A DNA stretch of 64,000 nucleotides, from NCBI GenBank assembly GCA_017407125.1, contig JAFQXE010000034.1:1-64000 (forward strand), given 5' to 3'. Shown in pieces: positions 27,425 to 35,462 of this stretch. Source of the stretch: Thermoguttaceae bacterium. Its GTDB lineage: Bacteria > Planctomycetota > Planctomycetia > Pirellulales > Thermoguttaceae. The notes under the pieces are model-generated. The model made no database searches and was not told the DNA's origin. It worked only from the letters and a program-made list of their open reading frames with translations. The translations under genes were made by a program, and so were the position numbers. Positions within the stretch are counted from its first letter, which is position 1; each line of letters opens with the position of its first letter.

Positions 27425-28552
27425 ATGACAACGCCTTCAAAAGTTTATTTTATCGGCATCAGAGCAAACGGCTCTCACAATTTGCTGGACAATATGGAAA
27501 AGCTCGTTCGCAAGGCGGACATAGAAAAGCTGCCGCTGGACGGCAAGTTTGTCGCGCTGAAAATCCATTTCGGCGAGCTGGGAAACCTCGCGTATATTCG
27601 TCCGAACTATGTTGCCCGAATGGTTAAGATTCTCACTGCGCTTGGCGGCAAGCCGTTTCTGACGGACTGTAACACGCTCTATTCCGGCAGCCGTCAAAAC
27701 GCGGTTGACCATCTTCAAACCGCCATGGTTAACGGGTTCAATCCGCTCTCCGCGGGCTGTCAGGTGATTATCGGCGACGGCTTGAAGGGCTTGGATTATC
27801 GGGAAATCCCCATTGACGGCAAGTACTGCCCTGCCCCAAAAATCGGCTCGGCTATTGCGGACGCGGACATTCTCATTACGATGACGCATTTCAAAGGGCA
27901 CGAAGCGGCGGGAATCGGCGGCGCAATTAAGAACATCGGCATGGGCTGCGGCGCTGTGCCCGGCAAACTCGAAATGCACTCGGCGTCCAAGCCGGTTATT
28001 CACGACGACTCCTGCCGCGGCTGCGGGATGTGCGTCAAGCATTGCCGTCACAAAGCGATTTCGCTCAACAAACAGACGAAAAAAGCCGTTATCGACCACA
28101 GCAAATGCGTCGGCTGCGGACAGTGCATCGCGATTTGCCAGTTCCAGGGCGCGTATCTGGAATCGTACGACGACTCCCGTTCGCTCAACGCCCGCATTGA
28201 CGAGTACGCCAAGGCGGTTTTGAAAGACAAGCCGAACTTCCACGTCAGCTTTATTATGGACGTCTCCCCGGAATGCGACTGCTGGGGACACAACGACGCC
28301 CCGATCGTTCCCAACCTCGGCATCGCGGCTTCTTTCGACCCCGTCGCCCTCGACGCCGCCTGCGCCGACCTCGTTCTCAACGCCCCAGCTTTGAAGTCCG
28401 AAAACATGCTGACAGAAAAACACCCCAACTGCAAATGCAAGCAAGACAAGTTCAAGCTTCTTCATCCCGACACCGACTGGAAATTTGGCTTGGAATACGC
28501 CGAAGAAATCGGGATCGGAACCCGGCAATACGAGCTGATCAAGTTGGCGTAA
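27425..28552 (+). CDS. DUF362 protein with two 4Fe-4S clusters
   Basis: A 375-aa predicted cytoplasmic iron-sulfur protein. The DUF362 domain fills the N-terminal half (ALKIHFGELGNLAYIRP, THFKGHEAAGIGGAIKNIGMG). A bacterial ferredoxin insert follows, with two classical CxxCxxCxxxC motifs, CRGCGMCVKHC at about 197-207 and CVGCGQCIAIC at about 228-238. After it the DUF362 fold resumes, with NLGIAASFDPVALDAACADL, and the C-terminus has CKCKQDKF. The family is widespread in anaerobes and predicted to act in electron transfer, but its reaction is unknown. It stands alone between two terminators. No ribosome site is evident at the ATG. Confidence 0.88.
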   Translation: MTTPSKVYFIGIRANGSHNLLDNMEKLVRKADIEKLPLDGKFVALKIHFGELGNLAYIRPNYVARMVKILTALGGKPFLTDCNTLYSGSRQNAVDHLQTAMVNGFNPLSAGCQVIIGDGLKGLDYREIPIDGKYCPAPKIGSAIADADILITMTHFKGHEAAGIGGAIKNIGMGCGAVPGKLEMHSASKPVIHDDSCRGCGMCVKHCRHKAISLNKQTKKAVIDHSKCVGCGQCIAICQFQGAYLESYDDSRSLNARIDEYAKAVLKDKPNFHVSFIMDVSPECDCWGHNDAPIVPNLGIAASFDPVALDAACADLVLNAPALKSENMLTEKHPNCKCKQDKFKLLHPDTDWKFGLEYAEEIGIGTRQYELIKLA

Positions 28553-28580
28553 GACGATTTTATTCTAAAGACAAACAAAA

Positions 28581-28613
28581 AAGCGCTTTTCTTAACAGAA
28601 CAGCGCTTCTTTA
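28581..28613. terminator. bidirectional-type terminator between convergent genes
   Basis: AAGCGCT (28581-28587) pairs with AGCGCTT (28602-28608), with A-rich sequence before and T-rich sequence after. It serves the 27425-28552 gene and possibly the convergent minus-strand gene ending at 28636. Confidence 0.65.
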
Positions 28614-28635
28614 ATATTCCGTCGACGTTAACCCG

Positions 28636-29346
28636 TTACCGGGTCTTTCTGGTTGTCGTCTTTTTCGCCGTCGTCTTTTTAGCGGCGGTTGTTCTGGCAG
28701 GCGTCTTTTTGGCAACGGTCTTTTTGGCGGTTGTAGACCGTGACGTCGTCTTTTTTGCCGCTGTCGTTCTGGATCGCGACGTCGTCGCCCGTCTAGTGGA
28801 CGTTGTTCGTCTTGTCGTTCTTCTTCGCTTTGACGGCCAGAGTTTGGCAATCTCCCGATATACTCTCTTGAGAACCCAATAGACCTTTCTCAGCTTGGAG
28901 TTGCCGGCGTACTTCAGCAGCGTGCCGAGGTCGATTTTACCCAAACCAAACCCGCCGCCGGAGCTTTTCTGAACCGGTTTCTTCGCGGGAGCAGAACCGG
29001 GCATGCCGAGAATCTTTTTCCCCATCGTCAAGACGGCGTCGGTAATATTCCAACCCTGCGGTTCCTCCTCTTCTTCCTCATCCTGAGAGCCGAAGATGTT
29101 AAACCAGTCAACGTTCATGGTATTCTCGATGCCAAGGTTGCCAAACCCTCCGACGGCGTTGTTGTTCATCAGGTCGGCAAAGAGCTTGTTGACCTTGTCC
29201 TGAGAGAATTCGCCCGGATGGGAATCGTCTTCGAATTTGTCGCTGTTATCCCGAACCCACTGTGCGACGTCGTCCTCTGAACAGTCGGGGTTGTCTACGA
29301 GGTTCTGTAACGAAACGTTTCTAAAGTCGTTTTTGGAAGCTGCCAT
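28636..29346 (-). CDS. protein with histone H1-like basic tail
   Basis: A 236-aa protein of two unlike parts. Residues 1-110 are acidic and predicted soluble (CSEDDVAQWVRDNSDKFEDD, then a run of Glu near 92-97). A Gly-rich linker and a short helical stretch lead to a basic tail of about 65 residues (172-236). The tail is built from KK/RR, Thr and Ala repeats such as AAKKTTAKKTTTRKT. Such tails resemble eukaryotic H1 and the bacterial Hc1/BphH/AlgP-type proteins, which bind DNA non-specifically. DNA binding is therefore a reasonable inference for the tail only; the N-terminal domain is unrecognised. It lies 46 bp after the class II aldolase gene and may share its transcript. Confidence 0.75.
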   Translation of the reverse strand: MAASKNDFRNVSLQNLVDNPDCSEDDVAQWVRDNSDKFEDDSHPGEFSQDKVNKLFADLMNNNAVGGFGNLGIENTMNVDWFNIFGSQDEEEEEEPQGWNITDAVLTMGKKILGMPGSAPAKKPVQKSSGGGFGLGKIDLGTLLKYAGNSKLRKVYWVLKRVYREIAKLWPSKRRRTTRRTTSTRRATTSRSRTTAAKKTTSRSTTAKKTVAKKTPARTTAAKKTTAKKTTTRKTR

Positions 29347-29392
29347 TTATTGTATTCCAGTTAGAAAAGGGTTGAGTAAAATGTTATACGTA

Positions 29393-30226
29393 TTAATTTT
29401 CTTTGAGTTTCTTTGCGACCTTTTCGGCGATGATATCCGTAATCGCATCGAGGTCGACCGCGTTGCCAAACCCGTTGGACTTCGTTCCCGGGGGGACGAA
29501 GGCGCGGTGTCCGAACCCGGCTTTTTCCCACAAGTCGCGGAAGACGTCGTTGTCGCCGATGTCGATTCCCTCCATGGACGTGCGCGGGTCTGCTACATTC
29601 CAGCGCTTTTTGAGTTCCAAAAGGTCTTGAATGTCCTGACGGGAAAAATATCCGACGTTGCCGAGGTTGTGCGCCAGCATGAGCAGACGGCAGTACCCGT
29701 CGAGCATTTCCGTCCACCAGTAGGCGTGTTCGACCGTATCGCCCCACGACAGCGTTCCGTGGTTGGCAAGGACGCAAACGCGGGACTTGTGAGCTATGGG
29801 CAAGATCGTATCCGCCAGTTCCTGACTGCCGGGAATGGCGTAATGAACTATCGGGACTTCGCCCAGCTGAACTTCAATTTCCGGCATGACGCCCAGAGGA
29901 ATCAGCTCGCGCGCAATTCCAAACGCGGTTGCATACGGCGGGTGACAATGCACAACCGACTTCACCTCCGGCAGTTCCTTCATGAGCGTCAAATGCAGCT
30001 TGATTTCAGACGTCATTTTACGCTTGCCGGCAATCTGTTCGCCGTTCATGTTAACGATGCACAGGTCGTCCGGGGTCATAAACCCTTTGGAAATCATCGT
30101 CGGGGTGCAGACGACTTCGTTCTCGTTGAGACGATACGAAATGTTGCCGTCGTTGCCGGTGGCGAACCCCTTTTTATAAATGCGGTCGCCGATGTCGCAG
30201 ATTTCTTTTTTGATTTGTTCCAGCAT
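29393..30226 (-). CDS. class II aldolase/adducin family protein
   Basis: A 277-aa zinc-dependent aldolase-like enzyme of the L-fuculose-phosphate / L-ribulose-phosphate epimerase family. Visible active-site pattern: NISYR near residue 28, SKGFMTPDDL, the catalytic Glu74 in MTSEIKLHL, zinc ligands His93 and His95 in HCHPPYA, and His156 in LANHGTLSWGD. These enzymes cleave or epimerise sugar phosphates; the exact substrate cannot be read from sequence. The C-terminal 80 residues (EGIDIGDNDVF...) are longer than in FucA. A 7-bp tandem repeat sits just upstream (30230-30280), where the promoter should be, and no ribosome site is clear. Confidence 0.9.
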   Translation of the reverse strand: MLEQIKKEICDIGDRIYKKGFATGNDGNISYRLNENEVVCTPTMISKGFMTPDDLCIVNMNGEQIAGKRKMTSEIKLHLTLMKELPEVKSVVHCHPPYATAFGIARELIPLGVMPEIEVQLGEVPIVHYAIPGSQELADTILPIAHKSRVCVLANHGTLSWGDTVEHAYWWTEMLDGYCRLLMLAHNLGNVGYFSRQDIQDLLELKKRWNVADPRTSMEGIDIGDNDVFRDLWEKAGFGHRAFVPPGTKSNGFGNAVDLDAITDIIAEKVAKKLKEN

Positions 30227-30229
30227 AGT

Positions 30230-30280
30230 TAGGGAACAGGGAATAGGGAATGGGGAATAGGGAATGGGGAATGGGGAATA
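30230..30280. repeat. 7-bp tandem repeat upstream of the aldolase gene
   Basis: Seven units of TAGGGAA/TGGGGAA/CAGGGAA in exact 7-bp register begin 4 bp upstream of the aldolase start codon (minus strand). They occupy its 5' untranslated or promoter region. Confidence 0.88.
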
Positions 30281-30290
30281 ATGAAAAACA

Positions 30291-30357
30291 GACGCGAAGC
30301 GTTCTTCTAAAACCGCGTAGCGGTTTAATATTTGTAGCCGTGGGTTTTAACCCACGG
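30291..30357. repeat. cluster of three short palindromes
   Basis: ACGC-GAA-GCGT (within 30291-30303), AAACCGC-GTA-GCGGTTT (30310-30326) and the 20-bp CCGTGGGTT-TT-AACCCACGG (30338-30357) are packed between two 7-bp repeat arrays. The first has the same stem as the palindrome at 6027-6043. They look like REP-type dispersed elements. Confidence 0.7.
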
Positions 30358-30364
30358 AAGGCAA

Positions 30365-30426
30365 TAGGGAATGGGGAATAGGGAATAGGGAATAGGGAAA
30401 TAGGGAGCGGTTATCCACTCCCTATT
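30365..30426. repeat. 7-bp tandem repeat ending in a hairpin
   Basis: Six TAGGGAA-type units (one of 8 bp) run from 30365 to 30407. The last unit forms a perfect inverted repeat with downstream sequence: AATAGGGAG (30399-30407) and CTCCCTATT (30418-30426). It lies 40 bp after the oxidoreductase gene stop on the minus strand and could end its transcript. Confidence 0.85.
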
Positions 30427-30466
30427 CCTGGTTATTAAATGTTACTCACAAATTGCTAAACGCCTA

Positions 30467-31831
30467 TTATTTGAAGTTGTTGCCAGCGAACGGGCTGGTA
30501 ACGCCGGGGATAGCAATGTTGTAGACTTCATACTTGCCGCTCTTCAATTCATTGATAGCCTGTTCAATGAATTTTTCCTTCTCTTCTTCATTCGTATATT
30601 CAAACTTGGGCTTAACCGGGGCGGGTGAATCCATGGTAAGCTTTTCGTGATCTTCGTAGATCATCAAAGCCGGTCCCTTGTTGACGGCGTCGTCCCAGGA
30701 AACAGTCTGTCCAGAGTAGGACGCCATACGTCCCAAAACGGCGATCATGCAGGAGTGAGCGGCATACCAGCCTTCGTTGTAGGGTTTGCCATCGCGAATC
30801 GCCTGGCAGAGGTCCTGGTGTTCGTTGTCATACGGGTTGCCTCTGCGTCCGCCGCGTTCGGTAACTCCGCCCCAGCCTTTGGTTCCGTGGACGTTTTCCC
30901 AAACTGCGCTCCAGGCGCCCGGAATGTGACGGCACTGAGAGTACATCTTTTTGCCGTCTGCATAGGTGAATTCGACAAAGTGATGGTCGAAGATTTCGCC
31001 GGCGTTGACGCTGTTCTTACGAACTTCGCGTCCGCCCATGGCGTTGGCGGAAACCGGGTGATACATCTTGTCGCCTTTGCCGAGGAACCAGTTGCCGACG
31101 TCGAGGTTGTGAACGTGCTGTTCGCAAATGTTATCGCCGCAGAGCCAGTTGAAGTAGTACCAGTTTTTCATCTGATACGCCATTTCAGTTTCTTCGTTAT
31201 TGCGCGGACGAGTCCAAACGCCTCCGCCGTTCCAGTAAACGTTGGCATAAATCAGATCGCCGTACTTGTCGTCTTCGCAAACTGCCTTGAAGCCTGCTTC
31301 GTAGTCGCCCTGATGGTGTCTCTGAAGACCAACGCCGACAGCCAAGCCTTTTTCGTCAGCCAACTTGTTGACTTCCATGAGCATTTTGAAGCCGGGCGCG
31401 TCAACGCAGCAGGGTTTTTCCATGAAGACGTTATAGCCTTTTTCGATAGCGTATTTATAATGAATCGGGCGGAATCCCGGAGGCGTGGCGAGAATGGCGT
31501 AACGGGCGCCGTTTTCCCAGCCGTAATCCAACGCCTTTTTGAACCCGTCAAAACCCCAGAAGATGGCATCCTCCTTCAGTCCCCAGCCGCCGCCAGAGTT
31601 CTTGGCGGTGTATTCAAAAGCGTCCGCGCAAGCAATAATTTGAGTATTGGGGGCGGTAAGGAAGTTACCAACAGCGCCGCGTCCGCGACCGCCGCAGCCG
31701 ACCAGAACGGCTTTAATGGTTTCATCGGTTCCTTCGCCGTGAGCCAGCTGAGCTACGCCCAGGGTCATGGCAGCTGCGGAAGCCGATAATACTGACGATG
31801 TCTTGAGAAAATCTCGACGGGTCGTTTTCAT
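30467..31831 (-). CDS. Tat-exported Gfo/Idh/MocA family oxidoreductase
   Basis: A 454-aa NAD(P)-dependent sugar oxidoreductase-type protein. A twin-arginine signal (TTRRDFLKTSS, residues 3-13, then a hydrophobic stretch to about 31) sends it out of the cytoplasm folded. The Rossmann domain starts with VLVGCGGRGRGAVGNF (about 43-58), and EKP at 138-140 is the family's catalytic motif. The C-terminal alpha/beta domain contains NICEQHVHNLDVGNWF with the substrate-facing histidines. Family members oxidise or epimerise sugars and related polyols; the substrate is unknown. AAGGAG lies 7 bases before the ATG. Such Tat-borne members are abundant in Planctomycetes. Confidence 0.92.
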   Translation of the reverse strand: MKTTRRDFLKTSSVLSASAAAMTLGVAQLAHGEGTDETIKAVLVGCGGRGRGAVGNFLTAPNTQIIACADAFEYTAKNSGGGWGLKEDAIFWGFDGFKKALDYGWENGARYAILATPPGFRPIHYKYAIEKGYNVFMEKPCCVDAPGFKMLMEVNKLADEKGLAVGVGLQRHHQGDYEAGFKAVCEDDKYGDLIYANVYWNGGGVWTRPRNNEETEMAYQMKNWYYFNWLCGDNICEQHVHNLDVGNWFLGKGDKMYHPVSANAMGGREVRKNSVNAGEIFDHHFVEFTYADGKKMYSQCRHIPGAWSAVWENVHGTKGWGGVTERGGRRGNPYDNEHQDLCQAIRDGKPYNEGWYAAHSCMIAVLGRMASYSGQTVSWDDAVNKGPALMIYEDHEKLTMDSPAPVKPKFEYTNEEEKEKFIEQAINELKSGKYEVYNIAIPGVTSPFAGNNFK

Positions 31832-32221
31832 TTTGAACTCCTTAATCTAAAGGTGGGATTAATAATAATGAATGAACCGCGCTTGCTGAAATGAGTCTTT
31901 TTTAATAGAAAGCGCAGTCTCGATTTGAGACATTTCATTCATCCATAACTTTTTACTTTACTTTGTTTTTAGCATAATCAAAAAAGGATTGCAAGACGTA
32001 CCTGACAGTTTTTTAGATTTTTTTAAAAATTTTTTCTGATTCTGATTATATTAAACTGAAGCTGATGTATACAATAGTATTAAAAGACTTTAGGCGTCAA
32101 ACAGGACGCGTCGCTTGACCCAAAATCCCGTCAAATCCCAACTAAGCAGTCTTTCGGACGCTTTATCGACTAACATATTGATAACGCTGTCCTTATAAAT
32201 CCTCTGCCTTGACAGAGACTC

Positions 32222-32249
32222 TTGATTCTGTTAGAATTGTCTGTATAAT
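32222..32249 (+). promoter_or_regulatory. promoter of the exported phosphoesterase gene
   Basis: TTGATT (32222-32227), 16 bases, then TATAAT (32244-32249), 50 bp upstream of the chosen ATG. A TTGACA 13 bp further up has a poorer partner (TTAGAA). The remaining 31832-32221 intergenic sequence is AT-rich, and I see nothing else in it. Confidence 0.7.
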
Positions 32250-32298
32250 ATAGTTAGATTGTCCCCAATTTGTTAAACCATATACGATGAGGGTTCCT

Positions 32299-34311
32299 AT
32301 GAAATACGTTAAATCAGAATTGTCCCGAACATTTAATCGACGCAGTTTTTTGGCGGGCGCGTCAGCTGCAGCGGGATTGTTCTTTATTCCGCGAAGCGTT
32401 TTTGCCGATTCCCCCGACGACGTCGTTCTTCGCGCCGCTGTTACAAGCGACGTCCACTATAACGGCAGCCCGGACGCGCCGGAAGTCCAGCGGTTTGAAG
32501 GCGCGATGAAGTTCATGTACGAGTACTCGGCGTCGCAGCCGTACAAAAATTTTGACGCTCTGCTTGTTGGCGGCGACATGTCCAACAACGGCAAAGAGTA
32601 CCAGATCGGGCTGTTTTGCCAGTCGATGGACAAATGCCTCAAGCCGGAAACGAAACGGGTTCTGTGCATGGGCAACCACGACCACTGGGGCGGAAACCGT
32701 CCGCTCTGGGAACGCGTCTTTCAGACGTCCGCCAACAATCGGGTGGAAATAAACGGGTTCCAGTTCATCACCCTTTCCTGCGAGAAGGGAACGTGCCGAA
32801 ACGGCGATTTGACGTACGCTCTGCCGTGGCTGAAAGAACAGCTCGACGCCGCCTGCTCCGACAATACCAATAAGCCCGTCTTTCTCATGCAGCATTATCA
32901 CGTTGAAGACACTGTCTACGGCAGCTGCAAGCCCGACAGCTGGGGCGTCAACGACCTGCGCGAATTCCTCAAAGATTATCCCCGCGTTATCAACTTCTCC
33001 GGACATTCGCATTACCCGATTAACGACCCTCGTTCCGCCTGGCAGGGAGAGTATACCGCGTTCGGAACCGGTACGATGAGCTACTACGAAATGACCGGCG
33101 GGAAGTACAACAAATTCCCTCCGGGACATCGCAACGCCGCGCCGTTTTATATCATGGAAATCCATGCGGACAACAGCGTCGTTCTCAAAGTATACGACAT
33201 GATTACCAACAGCTTCTACGATTGCGTCTACGTGGTTGCCGACCCGGGGAACGCTGAAAAATACGTCTATACAGACGCCCGATACCAAACCAGCCAAGCT
33301 CCGTTCTGGTCAGACGGCGCGGCGGCGAACGTTACAGACGCGACCGACTTTGGCGCAACGCTCTCGTTCCCGCAGGCGAAATGGAACGGTCAGGAGAACA
33401 TCGTCATGTCCTATCGCGCAGACGTCTTTAAAAAGATTGACTCTGACTGGTTCCTGCAGTCGCAGCAGTACGACTGGTCAAAGTACTTCTACAACGACAT
33501 GCCGGATACGATGACGTTTGAAGTCAAGGGTCTGGACGAGTTGTCGCAGTACAAAACAACGATTACCGCTCTGAACTGTTTTGGAAAGGAATCGGAGAAA
33601 ACGCTGGAGGCGACTTTTTCGACTCTGGCTGACTCCAACGAATGCGTCGACAAAACCACCGCCAAGCCGAGCGCGAATATTCTGGACGTCCATTTCACCG
33701 CCGACGGTCCCGTCAATACCGCGGTGAATAAACTGCCGAAGCAAAAGCCGGTTGAGGTCTTCGGCTCGCCCCAGTTTGTCGAAGACGCCGCCCTCGTGTG
33801 CGTAGCCGCCGTCTTTGACGGGAAGAAGGACTTCTGCCGGGTTCGGTTTTCCGGCGCGGACTACAGCCGCATGGTCAACCAGCTGACCATGTCCGTCAAG
33901 TTCAAAATCGACAAGTTCGAACAGCGCGGCATGGACGTTTTCGGCAACACTCAGCAGGCAGGCTGCTGCTTTGAAATCAACGGGAAAACGAAACAGCTCG
34001 AATTCTGGGCGCACGTTGACGGAAAGTATCAGATTATCTCCGCACCCATCAAAGAAGGGGAATACGTAACAGCCGCCGGCGTTTTCAACGGTCGGATGCT
34101 TGTTCTGTATATCAACGGCGCCGAGGCGGCGAAGCTCGAATGTCCCGGACAGATTCGTCATCCCGGCTCTGCCGCCTGCCAGGCGTTCTGCATCGGCTCG
34201 GACGTCAACAAAGACGGGAAAGGCGAGTTCTTCTTCCCCGGCTCCGTCGCCTACGCTCGTATTTACAGTTGGGCGTTGAGCGCGGAACAAATAAAGGGAA
34301 TTTGCGAGTAA
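32299..34311 (+). CDS. Tat-exported metallophosphoesterase with LamG-like tail
   Basis: A 670-aa exported calcineurin-type phosphoesterase. A Tat signal (FNRRSFLAGASAAAG, about residues 11-35) precedes the catalytic domain, which has all five metal motifs: SDVH, GGDMSNNG, GNHDHWGG, MQHYHVED and SGHSHYP. A beta-sandwich region follows (about 330-450). The C-terminus (about 465-670) looks like a LamG/concanavalin-type domain with FCRVRFSGADYSRM and GSVAYARIYSWALSAEQI, the usual ending of that fold. The substrate may be a nucleotide or phosphoester outside the cytoplasm. I start at ATG 32299 because GAGGG lies about 6 bases upstream; the ATG at 32287 has no such site. Confidence 0.9.
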   Translation: MKYVKSELSRTFNRRSFLAGASAAAGLFFIPRSVFADSPDDVVLRAAVTSDVHYNGSPDAPEVQRFEGAMKFMYEYSASQPYKNFDALLVGGDMSNNGKEYQIGLFCQSMDKCLKPETKRVLCMGNHDHWGGNRPLWERVFQTSANNRVEINGFQFITLSCEKGTCRNGDLTYALPWLKEQLDAACSDNTNKPVFLMQHYHVEDTVYGSCKPDSWGVNDLREFLKDYPRVINFSGHSHYPINDPRSAWQGEYTAFGTGTMSYYEMTGGKYNKFPPGHRNAAPFYIMEIHADNSVVLKVYDMITNSFYDCVYVVADPGNAEKYVYTDARYQTSQAPFWSDGAAANVTDATDFGATLSFPQAKWNGQENIVMSYRADVFKKIDSDWFLQSQQYDWSKYFYNDMPDTMTFEVKGLDELSQYKTTITALNCFGKESEKTLEATFSTLADSNECVDKTTAKPSANILDVHFTADGPVNTAVNKLPKQKPVEVFGSPQFVEDAALVCVAAVFDGKKDFCRVRFSGADYSRMVNQLTMSVKFKIDKFEQRGMDVFGNTQQAGCCFEINGKTKQLEFWAHVDGKYQIISAPIKEGEYVTAAGVFNGRMLVLYINGAEAAKLECPGQIRHPGSAACQAFCIGSDVNKDGKGEFFFPGSVAYARIYSWALSAEQIKGICE

Positions 34312-34330
34312 TGAGTAATGTTTCTGGGGA

Positions 34331-34384
34331 GCGGACATTGTCCGCGAAAAATACTATAATTGATTTTAAGCGGGTAATACCCGC
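34331..34384. repeat. two short palindromes
   Basis: GCGGACA-T-TGTCCGC (34331-34345) and GCGGGTA-A-TACCCGC (34370-34384) are two 15-bp palindromes of the same design with different stems. An extended -10-like TGCTATAAT (34414-34422) follows before the next gene. Confidence 0.65.
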
Positions 34385-34474
34385 CCTCCGTAAGCTACGA
34401 ATTCTGCATTATATGCTATAATTATCATATAGACGTCAATAACCTATATCAACATTTTTCCCAACTTTGTCAAA

Positions 34475-35326
34475 ATGAGATTCAAACTTAAACCGCGAGA
34501 GGCGGATTCACATAAAGGAACGTTCGGAACAGTTTTGGTGGTCGGCGGATGCCGCGGGATGTACGGGGCGCCGTCGCTGTGTGGCAGTTCTGCGCTGGCA
34601 AGCGGCTGCGGACTGGCGCGCGTCGCCGTTCCGGAGTGTTGTATAGAAGTCGTGGCGGGATACGACCGCCAGTACACGACCATTCCCCTGCCCTGCGACG
34701 AGTCCGGGAAAATATCGAACGCGGCGCTCAATCCGATTCTGGAAGAAGCGCAAAAGGCGTCGGTAATCGCTATCGGACCCGGGCTGGGACAGTCTAAGGA
34801 ACTGGACGAGCTGGTCCGGGTTCTGTACAAGAAATCCGACAAGCCGATGGTAATCGACGCAGACGCCCTCAACGCCCTGTCGCGAAGCTCTATGAAGTTC
34901 AAATCGACTTATCCGAGAATTTTGACGCCCCATCCGGGAGAATTCGGCCGACTGTCCGGCGTTTCCTCCAGAATTTTACGCGTTGAGCAGACGGTCGCCG
35001 CCAAAAGCATGGCTGACGAACTCAGCGCGATTATTGTTCTCAAAGGACATAAAACCATTGTAACAAATGGCGTCAATACGTATACCAACAAGACGGGCAA
35101 CCCCGGCATGGCAACCGGCGGGGCGGGCGACGTCCTGACAGGCGTTATCGCCGCGCTGGTCGCTCAGCAGTACGACCCGTTTGAAGCCGCGCAAATCGGC
35201 GTTTACGTCCACGGATTGGCGGGCGACTTAGCCGCCAGATCCCTCGGTCAGACGTCCGTTACAGCCGAACGCATTTTAGAGTTCCTTCCCACCGCGTTCA
35301 AAAAGCTGGAAAAAGACTCGAAATAA
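34475..35326 (+). CDS. nnrD: ADP-dependent NAD(P)H-hydrate dehydratase
   Basis: A 283-aa ribokinase-fold repair enzyme that dehydrates damaged NADHX/NADPHX with ADP or ATP, matching the C-terminal domain of YjeF. Visible blocks: HKGTFGTVLVVGG (about 13-25), AIGPGLGQ, VIDADALNAL, ILTPHPGEFGRL, and the nucleotide/catalytic NPGMATGGAGDVLTGVIA (about 209-226) with its Asp. The N-terminal epimerase domain (NnrE) is absent, so this is the stand-alone dehydratase form. No ribosome site is evident; a TGCTATAAT lies about 55 bp upstream. Pyruvate kinase follows on the same strand after 136 bp containing a 7-bp repeat. Confidence 0.93.
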   Translation: MRFKLKPREADSHKGTFGTVLVVGGCRGMYGAPSLCGSSALASGCGLARVAVPECCIEVVAGYDRQYTTIPLPCDESGKISNAALNPILEEAQKASVIAIGPGLGQSKELDELVRVLYKKSDKPMVIDADALNALSRSSMKFKSTYPRILTPHPGEFGRLSGVSSRILRVEQTVAAKSMADELSAIIVLKGHKTIVTNGVNTYTNKTGNPGMATGGAGDVLTGVIAALVAQQYDPFEAAQIGVYVHGLAGDLAARSLGQTSVTAERILEFLPTAFKKLEKDSK

Positions 35327-35413
35327 TTGTATTATCAGTCCCCCCCTTGCCAGAAAAGAGATAATCTAATAAAATACAACTATATAAATAAACGCAAACA
35401 GCGCGTTGCCCTT

Positions 35414-35443
35414 CTCGCAACTCGCTACTCGCAACTCGCAACT
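35414..35443. repeat. 7-bp tandem repeat upstream of pyruvate kinase
   Basis: Four units CTCGCAA, CTCGCTA, CTCGCAA, CTCGCAA (35414-35441) in exact register end 21 bp before the pyruvate kinase ATG. This unit differs from the TAGGGAA and GAGTTAG families. Confidence 0.85.
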
Positions 35444-35462
35444 AATAATTCCGAATTAAACC

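Noticed and set aside
27437..28528. Long minus-strand open frame of 363 codons opposite the DUF362 gene
   Set aside because: It is a shadow of the real gene. The plus-strand frame has two perfect ferredoxin motifs and family blocks, while the opposite frame shows no recognisable domain.
30647..31789. Plus-strand frame of 380 codons opposite the Gfo/Idh/MocA gene
   Set aside because: Shadow frame. The minus strand carries the Tat signal, Rossmann motif and EKP motif.
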